Source: Methylobacterium sp. Leaf104
GTDB lineage: Bacteria; Pseudomonadota; Alphaproteobacteria; Rhizobiales; Beijerinckiaceae
DNA length: 64,000 nucleotides
Assembly: GCF_001422885.1 (NCBI RefSeq)
Contig: NZ_LMMZ01000034.1
Coordinates: forward strand, 313,055-377,054
Direction of reading: 5' to 3'
The notes beneath the pieces are model-generated. The model searched no databases. It was not told the DNA's origin and saw nothing but the letters and a program-made list of their open reading frames with translations. Below, piece after piece: positions 33,231-42,514 of the stretch. Every line of letters begins with the position of its first letter. The stretch's first letter is position 1. The position numbers were made by a program, and so were the translations under genes.

Positions 33231-34571
33231 TCAAGCGGCCGCCGCCGCGCCGCCGACGGCCTCGCCGAACAGGCTGTTCGAACCGGCCCGGACCACCCGC
33301 ACCGGAACCACGGTACCGATGGTCGAGGCCGGCGCGTCGAACTGGACCGGCAGCAGATGGGGCGTCTTCCCGGCGACCTGTCCGGGATGCCGGCCGGCCT
33401 TCTCCACCAGCACCTCGACGACATGGCCGACAGCGGCGGCGTTGAAGGCGTGACGCTGCGCGTCGAGCAGGGTCTGGAGGGCCGCCAAGCGGGCGGATTT
33501 CACGGCCTCCGGCACCGCGTCGGCGTTCTCGGCCGCCGGGGTCCCGGGGCGCGGGCTGTACTTGAACGAGAAGGCGCTGGCGAAGCCGACCTCGCGCACC
33601 AGCCGCATCGTGTCCTCGAACTCCGCATCGGTCTCGCCGGGGAAGCCGACGATGAAGTCGGAGGACAGGGCGATGTCGGGCCGGGCGGCACGCACCCGCT
33701 CGATCAGGCGGCGATAGGCGTCGCCCGTGTGCTTCCGGTTCATCGCCCTGAGCACCCGGTCGGAGCCCGACTGCACCGGCAGGTGCAGGTAGGGCATCAG
33801 CGCCGGCAACGTGCCGTGAGCGGCGATGAGGTCGTCGTCCATGTCGTTGGGATGGCTGGTGGTGTAGCGCAGGCGCAGGAGCCCGGGAATGCGCTCGAGG
33901 GCACGCATCAGAGCCGGCAGGGTCGCGCTGCCGCCGTCGGGTCCGGCCCCGTGATAGGCGTTCACGTTCTGGCCGATCAGGGTGATCTCGCGGACGCCGC
34001 CGCGCACCAGCTTCTCGGCCTCGGCCAGGATCGCGTCCACCGGGCGCGAGACCTCGGCGCCGCGGGTATAGGGCACGACGCAGAAGGCGCAGAACTTGTC
34101 GCAGCCCTCCTGCACCGTCAGGAAGGCGGTGACCCCGTGGGTCCGGCGGGCCGGGAGATGGTCGAACTTGTCCTCGACCGGAAACTCGGTGTCGACCACG
34201 CGCTTCGTGGCCGAGCGCGCCAGCAGGTCCGGGAGGCGGTGATAGTTCTGGGGGCCGACCACCACGTCGACGGTGGGCGCACGGGCCAGGATCTCGGCGC
34301 CCTCGGCCTGGGCGACGCAGCCGGCGACCACGATCCGGGTCTCGCGGCCGGCCTCGGCCCGCTCGCCCTTGAGCACGCGCAGGCGGCCGAGTTCGGAATA
34401 GACCTTGTCGGCGGCCTTCTCGCGGATGTGGCAGGTGTTGAGGATGACGACGTCCGCCTCCTCTACGGCATCGGTCGCCGCGTAGCCCTCGGCGCCGAGC
34501 ACGTCCGCCATTCGCGCGGCGTCGTAGGCGTTCATCTGGCAGCCGTAGGATTTGACGTAAGCTTTCTTCAA
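33231..34571 (-). CDS. miaB: tRNA-2-methylthio-N6-isopentenyladenosine synthase
   Basis: A 446-aa radical SAM methylthiotransferase that modifies A37 of tRNAs. The auxiliary cluster cysteines are Cys11, Cys47 and Cys85, and the radical SAM cluster cysteines Cys157, Cys161 and Cys164 (EGCDKFCAFCVVPYTRG). A TRAM domain occupies about residues 375-437. The start overlaps the plsC stop by 4 bases. A 10-residue Ala/Gly tail at the C terminus is unremarkable. Confidence 0.97.
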   Translation of the reverse strand: MKKAYVKSYGCQMNAYDAARMADVLGAEGYAATDAVEEADVVILNTCHIREKAADKVYSELGRLRVLKGERAEAGRETRIVVAGCVAQAEGAEILARAPTVDVVVGPQNYHRLPDLLARSATKRVVDTEFPVEDKFDHLPARRTHGVTAFLTVQEGCDKFCAFCVVPYTRGAEVSRPVDAILAEAEKLVRGGVREITLIGQNVNAYHGAGPDGGSATLPALMRALERIPGLLRLRYTTSHPNDMDDDLIAAHGTLPALMPYLHLPVQSGSDRVLRAMNRKHTGDAYRRLIERVRAARPDIALSSDFIVGFPGETDAEFEDTMRLVREVGFASAFSFKYSPRPGTPAAENADAVPEAVKSARLAALQTLLDAQRHAFNAAAVGHVVEVLVEKAGRHPGQVAGKTPHLLPVQFDAPASTIGTVVPVRVVRAGSNSLFGEAVGGAAAAA

Positions 34572-35500
34572 CAGTCCGATTCCGGTGACACCATCTCCGC
34601 GCCGCGCATAGCACGGTTCGTCAGCGGCGTCGCGACCCCTCGATTCGGGGAGGATCCGTCATCCGAGCCAGGCTGAAGCCGACGCCCAGACCAGACCGGC
34701 CCCAGCGGCCGCCGGCCCGTCACGCCGCGCTGGAGGGCGGTGCGCACCGAGGCCTCGGCCAGAACGGTGGCGCGCTTGCGGTCGGTGCCGGCCTCGACGG
34801 CGATCGGCGTCCCCCAGACCACGTGGACGTCGATGGGGCCGCCGTCGAAGAAGGCGGCGAGGTGGGGCGCCAGGTCCATGTCGCCGTACCACGCCACCTC
34901 CGGGCGCTCGGCGCGCACCAGCGGCAGGCCGTTGCGGCGCGGATAGGTGATGGCCAGCGGCTGGAGCCGGATGCGGGTCGGCCCCTCCCCGGCGACCGCC
35001 GCGCGGGCCGCCCCGACCAGCGAGGAGCGGAACGGCAGCAGCCGCGTGCCGTCACCGGTGGTCCCCTCGGCGAAGAGCACGATGAGGTCGCCCCTGGCCA
35101 GGCGCTGCGCCACCGTGGCGTTGACGTTGGCGGTGTCGGCCCGGCGCGCCCGGTCGATAAACACCGTGCGCTGCAGCCGCGCCAGGGTGCCGACCACCGG
35201 CCAGCCGGCGATCTCGGACTTCGCCACGAAGGAGAGGGGCCGCAGGGAGCCGAGGACGATGATGTCGAGCCAGGAGACGTGGTTGGACAACACGAGCGCC
35301 GGTTCGCCCGCCTCCGGCGGCGTGCCGCTCTGCGTCACCCGCAGGCCGAACAGGGCGACGAACACCCTGTGGAACAGCACCGGCATCCAGGCGGCGATGC
35401 GGCCGCGCCCGAAGCGGAGGCTGAGAAGGTGCGGCCCGACGATGACGAGGAAGGCCAGCGCGCAGAGCGCCAGACGGCAGAGCGCGCCGAGGCGTGACAT
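34568..35500 (-). CDS. plsC: 1-acyl-sn-glycerol-3-phosphate acyltransferase (PlsC type)
   Basis: A 310-aa membrane-associated acyltransferase that makes phosphatidic acid or acylates a related lipid. One N-terminal membrane helix (residues 8-28) is followed by the HX4D motif at His74-Asp79 (SNHVSWLD) and the acceptor motif LFAEGTTGDG at 145-147 (Glu-Gly-Thr). The last 50 residues are low-complexity and probably disordered. Its place between rimI and miaB matches many Rhizobiales genomes; an ornithine-lipid or lyso-lipid substrate is also possible. Confidence 0.9.
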   Translation of the reverse strand: MSRLGALCRLALCALAFLVIVGPHLLSLRFGRGRIAAWMPVLFHRVFVALFGLRVTQSGTPPEAGEPALVLSNHVSWLDIIVLGSLRPLSFVAKSEIAGWPVVGTLARLQRTVFIDRARRADTANVNATVAQRLARGDLIVLFAEGTTGDGTRLLPFRSSLVGAARAAVAGEGPTRIRLQPLAITYPRRNGLPLVRAERPEVAWYGDMDLAPHLAAFFDGGPIDVHVVWGTPIAVEAGTDRKRATVLAEASVRTALQRGVTGRRPLGPVWSGRRLQPGSDDGSSPNRGVATPLTNRAMRGAEMVSPESDC

Positions 35501-35527
35501 CCGCCGGTCAGCGCTCGCCGGGTGGCG

Positions 35528-36049
35528 TCACGCCAGCACCGCCGTCATGGTGAGCGCGGTCGCGCGGGCGCCGTCGGCGCGGGTGTAGTAGCCCGTCCGC
35601 TCCCCCACCTGCCGGAATCCGTGCCGGGCGTAGAGCTTGAGCGCCGGGGCGTTGCCCTCGTCGACCTCGAGATGGACCGTCCGCACCCCGGCCTGGACGA
35701 GGTGATCGAGATGGGCGGCGATGAGCTTGTGCGAGAGGCCGCCGCCCCGCGCGCCCGGCGCCAGCACGACGGTGAGAATTTCGGCCTCGTCCGCCGTCCG
35801 GCGCGACAGGACGAAGCCCTGGATCGCGCCGCCCTTCCACAGGGCGTGCGCCTCGGTGGAGCGCTCGCACAGCATGCGCTCGAACTCGTGCGCGTCCCAG
35901 GGGCGGGCGAAGGCGGTGGCGTGGATGCGGGCCAGGGTCCGCGCCTGCCCGGAATCCCGCAGCAGGGTGACGTAGGGCGCCGTGCCCCAGGCTTCCCACC
36001 AGGCGGACCAGACCTCGAAGGGCCAGAACGGTGTCAGCGAACGGTTCAT
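35528..36049 (-). CDS. rimI: ribosomal-protein-alanine N-acetyltransferase
   Basis: A 173-aa GNAT. The substrate-side start ARTLARIHATAFARPWDAHEFERML and the acetyl-CoA loop ILTVVLAPGARGGGLSHKLIAAHL are clear, followed by VHLEVDEGNAPALKLYARHGFRQVGERTGYY, the RimI signature. Adjacent to tsaB (4-base overlap), the classical pairing. In E. coli RimI acetylates S18; other targets are likely in bacteria without that exact N terminus. Confidence 0.92.
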   Translation of the reverse strand: MNRSLTPFWPFEVWSAWWEAWGTAPYVTLLRDSGQARTLARIHATAFARPWDAHEFERMLCERSTEAHALWKGGAIQGFVLSRRTADEAEILTVVLAPGARGGGLSHKLIAAHLDHLVQAGVRTVHLEVDEGNAPALKLYARHGFRQVGERTGYYTRADGARATALTMTAVLA

Positions 36050-36729
36050 CGGCGGGCGAGTCTCGCGTGATCTTGCGGCTGGGCGTCGGGGCCGCGCAGG
36101 TAGAGCGGACGGGCGAGCGCCTGGGCGGGGTCGGCGAGCATGCCCAGCGAGGCGACCCAGGCGATCTCCGCCGCGCCGGTCCCGGCGACCGCGACGTCGA
36201 GGCCCCGCGCCTTCGCGGCCTGGGCGACCAGGGGTGCGCCGGAGCCGACGAGGGTGACCACTCCGTCGAGCATGGCCGCCGCCTCATCCACCGGCACGTG
36301 GCTCGGCGGCACGACGATGCCGTCGGTCATGCTCATCGCCTGGAGGTAGACCGAGCCGTGCCGGGCATCGATGGAGGCCACGATGAGGCCCTCGCCGTTC
36401 AGCGCGAGCAGCGGCGCGAGCAGGGCCGAGAGGGTGGTGACGCCGACCACCGGGATGCCGGTGGCGAGCCCGATGGCGCGCGCCGCGGAGAGTCCGACGC
36501 GCAGCCCGGTATAGCTCCCGGGCCCGACCGTGACGGCGACGCGGTCCAGGGCCTCGAAGCCGCCCTCCACCCGTGCGACCACCCGCTCGACCATCGGCAG
36601 AAGCGCCTCCGCATGGCCGCGCCCGAGGACCATCGACTCGTGTGCGAGGAGATCGTCGGTCGAATCCGAGGCGATGCAGACGGAACAGGCGTCGAGCGCC
36701 GTGTCGATGGCGAGGATACGCAACGTCAC
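36046..36729 (-). CDS. tsaB: tRNA threonylcarbamoyladenosine synthesis protein TsaB
   Basis: A 227-aa ASKHA-fold protein that supports TsaD in making t6A37 on ANN-decoding tRNAs. It starts at GTG (VTLRILAIDTALDACSVC) and contains GRGHAEALLPMVERV, the VTVGPGSYTGLRVGLSAARAIGLA core and VASIDARHGSVYLQA. The frame stays open about 16 codons upstream, but those residues are not family-like. First gene of the nine-gene leftward operon. Confidence 0.95.
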   Translation of the reverse strand: MTLRILAIDTALDACSVCIASDSTDDLLAHESMVLGRGHAEALLPMVERVVARVEGGFEALDRVAVTVGPGSYTGLRVGLSAARAIGLATGIPVVGVTTLSALLAPLLALNGEGLIVASIDARHGSVYLQAMSMTDGIVVPPSHVPVDEAAAMLDGVVTLVGSGAPLVAQAAKARGLDVAVAGTGAAEIAWVASLGMLADPAQALARPLYLRGPDAQPQDHARLARR

Positions 36730-36794
36730 TCCCGATCGTGCCACAGGCCCGGACCGCGCGGAGGCGTCCGGGGACACGACTTTAAGACAAAAAC

Positions 36795-36820
36795 GGCCGC
36801 TCCGTCAGGGCGGAGCGGCC
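36795..36820 (-). terminator. intrinsic terminator after the NfuA-type gene
   Basis: A perfect 10-bp stem (GGCCGCTCCG/CGGAGCGGCC) with loop TCAGGG. On the reverse strand it is followed by GTTTTTGTCTT. It separates the NfuA-type gene from the tsaB operon. Confidence 0.85.
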
Positions 36821-36884
36821 ATCATGGGCAAATTCGGGCGAACCTGTTGCGGCTTTGCGTCGGCCCGCCGGAATTCGAGCGGCC

Positions 36885-37451
36885 CTAGATCGCCTGGACT
36901 TCGCGGATCTCCGGCAGGAAGTGCCGGAAGAGGTTCTGCACGCCGTTGCGCAGGGTAGCGGTGGAGGACGGGCAGCCCGAGCAGGCGCCCTTCATCTCCA
37001 GGTAGACCACGCCCTCCTTGTAGCCCCGGAAGGTGATGTCGCCGCCATCGCCGGCCACCGCCGGGCGCACGCGGGTCTCGAGCAGGTCCTTGATGGTCTC
37101 GACGGTCTCGATGTCGGCCGGGTCGAAGAACTCCTCGGCATCCTCGCTGCCGGCGACATGACCCTCGGCCAGGGTCCGGGCGCCGGACTGGAAATGCTCC
37201 ATGATCGCGCCGAGCACCGCCGGCTTGACCTGGGGCCAGAGGTTGTCGTCCTCCGCCTTGGTGACCGAGATGAAGTCGTGGCCGAGATAGACCCCGCTCA
37301 CGCCGGGCACGTCGAACAGCCGGCTCGCCAGCGGCGAGCGGGCGGCGGCCTCGGAATCGCGCGCCTCGAAGGTGCCCTCGGTCAGGACGACGCGGCCGGG
37401 CAGGAACTTCAGGGTGGCGGGGTTCGGGGTGGCTTCGGTCTGGATGAACAT
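36885..37451 (-). CDS. NfuA-type Fe-S cluster carrier (NifU C-terminal family)
   Basis: A 188-aa scaffold/carrier that delivers 4Fe-4S clusters. The N-terminal Nfu domain (MFIQTEATPNPATLKFLPG, residues 1-85) is followed by the NifU C-terminal domain with the cluster-binding CxxC in KGACSGCPSS near residue 160. The alphaproteobacterial and mitochondrial-type NFU1 has the same order. The ATG at 37451 was chosen because this is the universal N terminus. Own terminator at 36795. Confidence 0.94.
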   Translation of the reverse strand: MFIQTEATPNPATLKFLPGRVVLTEGTFEARDSEAAARSPLASRLFDVPGVSGVYLGHDFISVTKAEDDNLWPQVKPAVLGAIMEHFQSGARTLAEGHVAGSEDAEEFFDPADIETVETIKDLLETRVRPAVAGDGGDITFRGYKEGVVYLEMKGACSGCPSSTATLRNGVQNLFRHFLPEIREVQAI

Positions 37452-37720
37452 GGCTGCGAAAGATCCTCGTCCGCTGCGCCGGTTCAAGGCCGGCCGGGAA
37501 TGGCGGCGGAAGGCTCCGCCGACCCCCTCCATGTGGACCGCGCGCGGGATTTTCTCAACCGCGCCGGCTGCGCAGGCCTGCCCGCGCAGTCTGCCGCCGG
37601 CTATTGGACAAGCGCCCCCGCCTCGTGTAAGGCCCGCCTCAATTCAAAACAGGATGCCGAAATCCTGACGCACGCGGTCCCATCCGGGGATCACGGGCGC
37701 GCACCGGCAGGACGTGAACC

Positions 37721-38176
37721 ATGAACATCATCCAGCAGCTCGAGCAGGAGCAGATCGCTTCGCTCGGCAAGACCATTCCCGATTTCCAACCCGGCGACAC
37801 GGTCACCGTGAACGTCAAGGTGAAGGAAGGCGAGCGCACCCGCGTGCAGGCCTACGAGGGCGTCTGCATCGCCCGCTCCGGTGGCGGCCTCAACGAGAGC
37901 TTCACCGTCCGCAAGATCTCCTACGGCGAGGGCGTCGAGCGCGTGTTCCCGCTCTACTCGCCGCTGATCGATTCGATCGCCGTCGTCCGTCGCGGCAAGG
38001 TGCGTCGCGCCAAGCTGTACTACCTGCGCGACCGTCGCGGTAAGTCCGCCCGTATCGTCGAGCGCGCCGACCGCCCGGCCGAGAAGGCCGCCAAGGCCGA
38101 TGCCTCGAAGGCGAACAAGGACGCCCGCAAGGCCGAGAAGGCCGCCAAGAGCGCCGCGAAGACCGCCGCCGAGTAA
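37721..38176 (+). CDS. rplS: 50S ribosomal protein L19
   Basis: A 151-aa protein at the 30S-50S interface. The core (residues 1-115) is canonical: MNIIQQLEQEQIASLGKTIP, FQPGDTVTVNVKVKEGERTR, FTVRKISYGEGVERVFPLYSP and KVRRAKLYYLRDRRGKSARI. A Lys/Ala-rich tail of about 35 residues follows (KADASKANKDARKAEKAAKS), a common alphaproteobacterial extension. It is not next to trmD, unlike the rpsP-rimM-trmD-rplS order of many bacteria; trmD is at 60.9 kb here. A hairpin follows at 38228. Confidence 0.98.
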   Translation: MNIIQQLEQEQIASLGKTIPDFQPGDTVTVNVKVKEGERTRVQAYEGVCIARSGGGLNESFTVRKISYGEGVERVFPLYSPLIDSIAVVRRGKVRRAKLYYLRDRRGKSARIVERADRPAEKAAKADASKANKDARKAEKAAKSAAKTAAE

Positions 38177-38227
38177 GTCCGTCGCCGCAAGGCGTGTCTG
38201 GCCGGAGCGATCCGGCCCGGACAAGGC

Positions 38228-38259
38228 GAAGGCCCGCTCGGGACACCGGGCGGGCCTTC
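38228..38259 (+). terminator. terminator hairpin after rplS
   Basis: A 10-bp stem GAAGGCCCGC/GCGGGCCTTC around a 12-base, partly self-pairing loop. No strong T run; it also sits near the convergent GGDEF-EAL gene and may serve both. Confidence 0.6.
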
Positions 38260-38282
38260 CGCGTTTGCCGCCCTCGCCTTCG

Positions 38283-40274
38283 TCAGGCGTGCCGCAGCAT
38301 CGGAGGAGGCGCGATCCGCTTCATCGCGGCGACGCCGGCGTTCCGGCCGATCCAGAGCAGAGCCTCCGCCTCGGGCATCGCCTTGGCGAAGTAATAGCCC
38401 TGCAGCACCTGGCAGCCGAGGGCGCGCAGGACCTCGACCTGCTCGCGCGTCTCGACCCCTTCGGCGACGACATGCGCGCCGAGGGTGTTGGCGAAGGCCA
38501 GCACGGCCTCGGTCAACAGGCGGTCGCGCGTGTTGTCGGCCACGCCGTGGATGAAGCTGCGGTCGATCTTCAGGCCCGCGAGCGGCAGGTCGCGGAGAGA
38601 GCCGATCGACGAGTAGGCGACGCCGAAATCATCGACGATGACGCGGACTCCGAGGCGGGTCAGCGCGGCGATGTCCGCCCCGCCGCGCTCCGTCGAGTAA
38701 ACGGCCTCCTCGGTGATCTCGATGGCGAGCCGAGACGGGTCGAGGTCCCCGGCGGCCAGTTCGGTGGCGATGAGTTCGGCGACCGGGTAGGTCCCGAACT
38801 CCCCGGGCGAGACGTTGATCGACACCACCGTGTCGCCGTGCCCGCTCCTGTCGAGCAGGGCGATCATGCGGCAGGCCTTCCGGAGGATCGCCCGGGTCAG
38901 GGCCTCGCATTGCCGCGTCGTCTGGGCCGCGCTGACCACCCGGGGCGGGCTGACCCAGCCGAAGCGTGGGTGCCGCCAGCGCAACAGAGCCTCGACGCCG
39001 ACGACGGCGCCGGTCCAACAATCGACCTGGGGCTGGAACCAGACCCCGATGGCATCCCCGGCCAACGCCTGCGCGAGGTCGGCCTCGATCGCCCGCTTCA
39101 TGCGGGTCTCGTCGCGCATCGCCTCGTCGAATTCACGCCAGGACCGACGGCCGCCCTCCTTGGCTGCGTAGAGGGCGAGATCGGCGAAGGTCTGGAGATC
39201 CCTGGCCGTTTCTCCATCACGGGGACAATGCGCGAGCCCGACGCTGGCGCCGGCCTGGATCACCTGTCCGGACGGCATGCCCAGGGTCGCCAGACCCGCG
39301 ACGATGCCTTGGGCCAGGTTCGCGGCGGCTTCCCGGTCCGCGACGGGCACGAGGGCGGCGAACTCGTCGCCGCCGAGGCGTGCGATGACGGCATCCGGAC
39401 CTGCATACCGGCTCAAGCGTTCCGCCGTCGCCACCAGCACCGCGTCGCCGACGACGTGTCCGTACCGGTCGTTGATGGACTTGAAGCGGTCGAGATCGAT
39501 CAACAGGAGCGTAAAGGTGCCGCCGTCCCGCGCCGCAGCCGCGAGCCGGTCCTCGAAGGCGGCCTGATAGCCCGCACGGTTCATCAGACCCGTGAGGGGA
39601 TCGTGGGTGGCGGCGTGCTTGAGGCGCTCGACCGCCTGCACGGCTGCGACGTTGGCCGCCTTCAGGGATGCCGTCAGGGCGTCGGCCTCGTGCCGGAGGC
39701 GGCTCGAGAGCCGGAAGTGCCGTTCCTGGTCGTTCGCGCTGCGGATCATGAGTGCGGTGAGGAGCGCCAGGTTGATCGCGATGGTGTTGGCGGCCAGCGA
39801 GCCCGCGAGGGCGAAGAGGATCACCAGGAGGAGGCTGTTGGGCAGGATGAAGGCGAGGACCTGGGCCCGGCTGGCCTTGCTCTGCACGGTCGCCCCCGCA
39901 TTGATGCCGCAGAAGGTGAGCCCGACGGCCACCGAGTAAGCCTGACCGTGGCGGGCGCATGCGAGGAGAATCCCGGCCCAGCAGAGCCCCGAGAGCAGGG
40001 CGCCGACCCAGCACCACATCAGGAGCCGCCGCGGGTTCGCGTCGAGGAGGCCGCGCCTTTGCCACACCCATGCCAGGGCGACGCGCGCGGCGTTGACCAG
40101 GGTGTTGCATCCGATGAATGCGGCGAGCACGGCATGCGGAAGACTGTCCCACATGCTCACGGCAAGGGACGTCGCGACGAAGAGATTCGAGACCATGGTG
40201 ATCGGCAGGCCCCGAAGGACCTCGGCCAGCCGGTCGCGTTCGATCACGTTCGTGATGGTCGTCACTCGGTTCAT
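38283..40274 (-). CDS. membrane GGDEF-EAL dual-domain c-di-GMP protein
   Basis: A 663-aa protein. The first 190 residues contain several hydrophobic segments (an integral-membrane sensor, unassigned). The GGDEF domain (about 215-385) carries an intact RLGGDEFAALV active site but no RxxD inhibitory site upstream. The EAL domain (about 400-645) keeps EALLRW, NVSPGEFG, EITEEAVY, DDFGVAYSSI, KIDRSF and EGVE. Both activities are thus possible on sequence; in such tandems one domain is often regulatory. Standalone gene. Confidence 0.94.
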   Translation of the reverse strand: MNRVTTITNVIERDRLAEVLRGLPITMVSNLFVATSLAVSMWDSLPHAVLAAFIGCNTLVNAARVALAWVWQRRGLLDANPRRLLMWCWVGALLSGLCWAGILLACARHGQAYSVAVGLTFCGINAGATVQSKASRAQVLAFILPNSLLLVILFALAGSLAANTIAINLALLTALMIRSANDQERHFRLSSRLRHEADALTASLKAANVAAVQAVERLKHAATHDPLTGLMNRAGYQAAFEDRLAAAARDGGTFTLLLIDLDRFKSINDRYGHVVGDAVLVATAERLSRYAGPDAVIARLGGDEFAALVPVADREAAANLAQGIVAGLATLGMPSGQVIQAGASVGLAHCPRDGETARDLQTFADLALYAAKEGGRRSWREFDEAMRDETRMKRAIEADLAQALAGDAIGVWFQPQVDCWTGAVVGVEALLRWRHPRFGWVSPPRVVSAAQTTRQCEALTRAILRKACRMIALLDRSGHGDTVVSINVSPGEFGTYPVAELIATELAAGDLDPSRLAIEITEEAVYSTERGGADIAALTRLGVRVIVDDFGVAYSSIGSLRDLPLAGLKIDRSFIHGVADNTRDRLLTEAVLAFANTLGAHVVAEGVETREQVEVLRALGCQVLQGYYFAKAMPEAEALLWIGRNAGVAAMKRIAPPPMLRHA

Positions 40275-40770
40275 CGTCGCTGCTGCTGGAAGGAAGAACG
40301 GTCGACCGGGGTGCCGGAGCCTACTACCGTCGGATTAGTCTCCCAGAGACGTAAACATACGATTGATTTGGCTTCGGGAAGCCATGCATCTGAGCTGTGT
40401 CATTCGACGCTGTATTCGCGCCAATATTTTCAGAATTCAGTTCAGAGCAGAGCCGGTCGAACATCGTGCGAAGGATATCGGCTGATGAGCGCCGGTGCGC
40501 GCCGACGGTTTCCCGCCCTCACCCGCCACGCGTCCGAGCGTTTGGATTTCTCGGCCCTTCTGGACGTCTTCGTCGGTTCCGGTGCAATCGGTGCTGGTCG
40601 ACCGAATATCTTGACCGAACCGTGGCCGGGACGCCCGGGCGCGATCCTTACGCGGTGGCGCAGCTTTCTCCGGGCATGAAAAGCCCCGCAGGGTCGGGTG
40701 ACCCTGCGGGGCGATACCATCGCGGAAGTTCGTCGAGCTTACCCTGGAGGCTTAAGCCCTGCCTAGGGGC
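40275..40770. other. intergenic between the GGDEF-EAL gene and katA
   Basis: About 500 bases with no supported gene. It contains the katA terminator (40683-40712), a small hairpin GGCTTCGGGAAGCC (40370-40383), and presumably the leftward promoter of the GGDEF-EAL gene; the AT-richer stretch at 40330-40450 is the likeliest promoter area. Confidence 0.45.
40683..40712 (-). terminator. intrinsic terminator of katA
   Basis: A perfect 13-bp stem (GCCCCGCAGGGTC and its complement) with a GGGT loop. On the reverse strand it is followed by TTTT. Confidence 0.88.
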
Positions 40771-42360
40771 TTATTCGGCGGCGATGCTGTGGGCTTGGCT
40801 GCCGTCGGTGTAGGTCTCGGACTGGAGCCGCTTGCCCGGGGCGGCACGGCCCGGCAGGGGCGGCAGGGCACGCGCCTTCTCCAGATCGATGCCCGCACCC
40901 TCGGCGACGCGGCGGCCGTAATCCTCATCGGCGTGGAGGAAGTGCCAGACCATCCGCAGCTGGATCGGCTCCGGGCACTGCTTCATGTCGCCGACGAGGT
41001 TGGCGATCAGGTCGTCGCGCTCCCAATCCTGGAACGAGCGGTAGCGCACGCCGGCCTGGGTGTAGTCGTCCTCGGTGCGCGAGGTCTGGTAGCGGCCGAG
41101 ATTGCCGCTCACCGGCTGGTGATAGTCCTTGGTGGGCTTCGGCGCCTCGCGCAGGCCCTCGGCGAGGGTCGAGGGCTCGTAGTTGATGTGCTTGTTCGGA
41201 CCGGTGCCATCGACGCCGTAGGTCATCTGCCCGTCGCGCTGGTTCGAATAGACCTTCACGCCCGGCTGCGGCGCATTGATCGGCAGCTGCAGGTAGTTGG
41301 CGCCGACCCGGTAGCGCTGCGTGTCCGAGTAGGACAGCGTGCGCCCCTGGAGCATCTTGTCGTCCGAGAAGTCGATGCCGTCGACGAGGACGCCCGTGCC
41401 GAAGGCGGACTGCTCGACCTCGGCGAAGAAGTTGTCCGGCACGCGGTCCAGCACCATGCGGCCGACCGGCAGCAGCGGGAACTGGTCGACGGGCCAGAGC
41501 TTCGTGTCGTCGAGCGGGTCGAACGACAGGTGGTCGTTCGGGCCGTCGGGCATGATCTGAACGCAGAATTCCCACTCGGGGAAGTTGCCGGCCTTGATGT
41601 TGTCGTAGAGGTCGCGCGTGGCGTGGCCCACGTCCTTGGCCTGGATCTCGGACGCCTGCGCCGAGGTCAGGTTGCGTACGCCCTGCTTGGGCTCCCAGTG
41701 GAACTTGCAGAGCACGGCCTCGCCCTGGTCGTTGACCAGTTTGTAGGTGTTCACGCCCGAGCCTTCCATCTCGCGATAGTTGGCCGGAATGCCCCATGGC
41801 GACTTCAGGTGCGTGACCATGTGGATCGACTCGGGGTGCTGCGCCACGAAGTCGAAGAAGCGCCACGCCTCCTGGCGGTTCGTCACCGGGTCGGGCTTGA
41901 ACGCGTGGATCATGTCGGGGAACTTGATCGCGTCGCGGATGAAGAAGACCTTGAGGTTGTTGCCCACGAGGTCCCAGTTTCCGTCGACGGTCTTGAACTT
42001 CACCGCGAAGCCGCGCGGGTCGCGCTCGGTCTCCGGGCTCTCCTTGGCGCCGGCCACGGTGGAGAAGCGCACGAACATCGGCGTCTTGACGCCGGTCTCG
42101 TTGAGGACGCGGGCGCGGGTGTACTTGGAGGCCGGCTCGTTGCCGATCTTGCCGTAGGCCTCGAAGTAGCCGTGCGCGCCGGCGCCGCGGGCATGCACCA
42201 CCCGCTCCGGGATCCGCTCACGATCGAAATGCGTGATCTTCTCGATGAACTGATAGTTCTCGAGAGTCGCAGGGCCGCGCTCGCCAACCGTGCGGGTGCT
42301 CTGGTTGTCGCGAACCGGGTGGCCCTGGCGGGTGGTCAGAATCGGGCGCTGATCGCTCAT
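40771..42360 (-). CDS. katA: catalase (monofunctional haem)
   Basis: A 529-aa small-to-medium subunit catalase that dismutates hydrogen peroxide in the cytoplasm. Catalytic His56 is in PERVVHARGAGAHGYF, the distal Asn134 in DLVGNNLKVFFIRD, and the proximal haem ligand Tyr344 in GRTLSYSDTQRYRVG. Length and lack of the extra flavodoxin-like domain exclude the large-subunit type. It is divergent from an OxyR gene, which probably activates it. Terminator at 40683. Confidence 0.97.
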   Translation of the reverse strand: MSDQRPILTTRQGHPVRDNQSTRTVGERGPATLENYQFIEKITHFDRERIPERVVHARGAGAHGYFEAYGKIGNEPASKYTRARVLNETGVKTPMFVRFSTVAGAKESPETERDPRGFAVKFKTVDGNWDLVGNNLKVFFIRDAIKFPDMIHAFKPDPVTNRQEAWRFFDFVAQHPESIHMVTHLKSPWGIPANYREMEGSGVNTYKLVNDQGEAVLCKFHWEPKQGVRNLTSAQASEIQAKDVGHATRDLYDNIKAGNFPEWEFCVQIMPDGPNDHLSFDPLDDTKLWPVDQFPLLPVGRMVLDRVPDNFFAEVEQSAFGTGVLVDGIDFSDDKMLQGRTLSYSDTQRYRVGANYLQLPINAPQPGVKVYSNQRDGQMTYGVDGTGPNKHINYEPSTLAEGLREAPKPTKDYHQPVSGNLGRYQTSRTEDDYTQAGVRYRSFQDWERDDLIANLVGDMKQCPEPIQLRMVWHFLHADEDYGRRVAEGAGIDLEKARALPPLPGRAAPGKRLQSETYTDGSQAHSIAAE

Positions 42361-42499
42361 GCGGTGCTCTCTCGCTCGGAAAACGGTCGACGCGGCGATG
42401 GCCGCATCCAGACCTTGGCCTGAAAACCTGGAATGGTTCTGAGACAGCCTTATGACCCGCCCGGACCGATTTGGCTAATGCATCGTGGCGAACATGGTG

Positions 42500-42514
42500 A
42501 TAGGCACAGCCTAT
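42500..42514. promoter_or_regulatory. candidate OxyR/LysR operator
   Basis: ATAGGCACAGCCTAT is an ATAG-N7-CTAT palindrome that fits one half-element of the established E. coli OxyR consensus. It covers the first bases of the oxyR start codon, as expected for autorepression. A second half-element at the expected 22-base distance was not convincing. Confidence 0.5.

Noticed and set aside
32028..34676. 882-codon forward frame antisense to ybeY, phoH and miaB
   Set aside because: No domain, no ribosome site; it mirrors three well-supported reverse genes.
38100..40679. 859-codon forward frame antisense to the GGDEF-EAL gene
   Set aside because: Shadow of a gene with complete catalytic motifs on the other strand.
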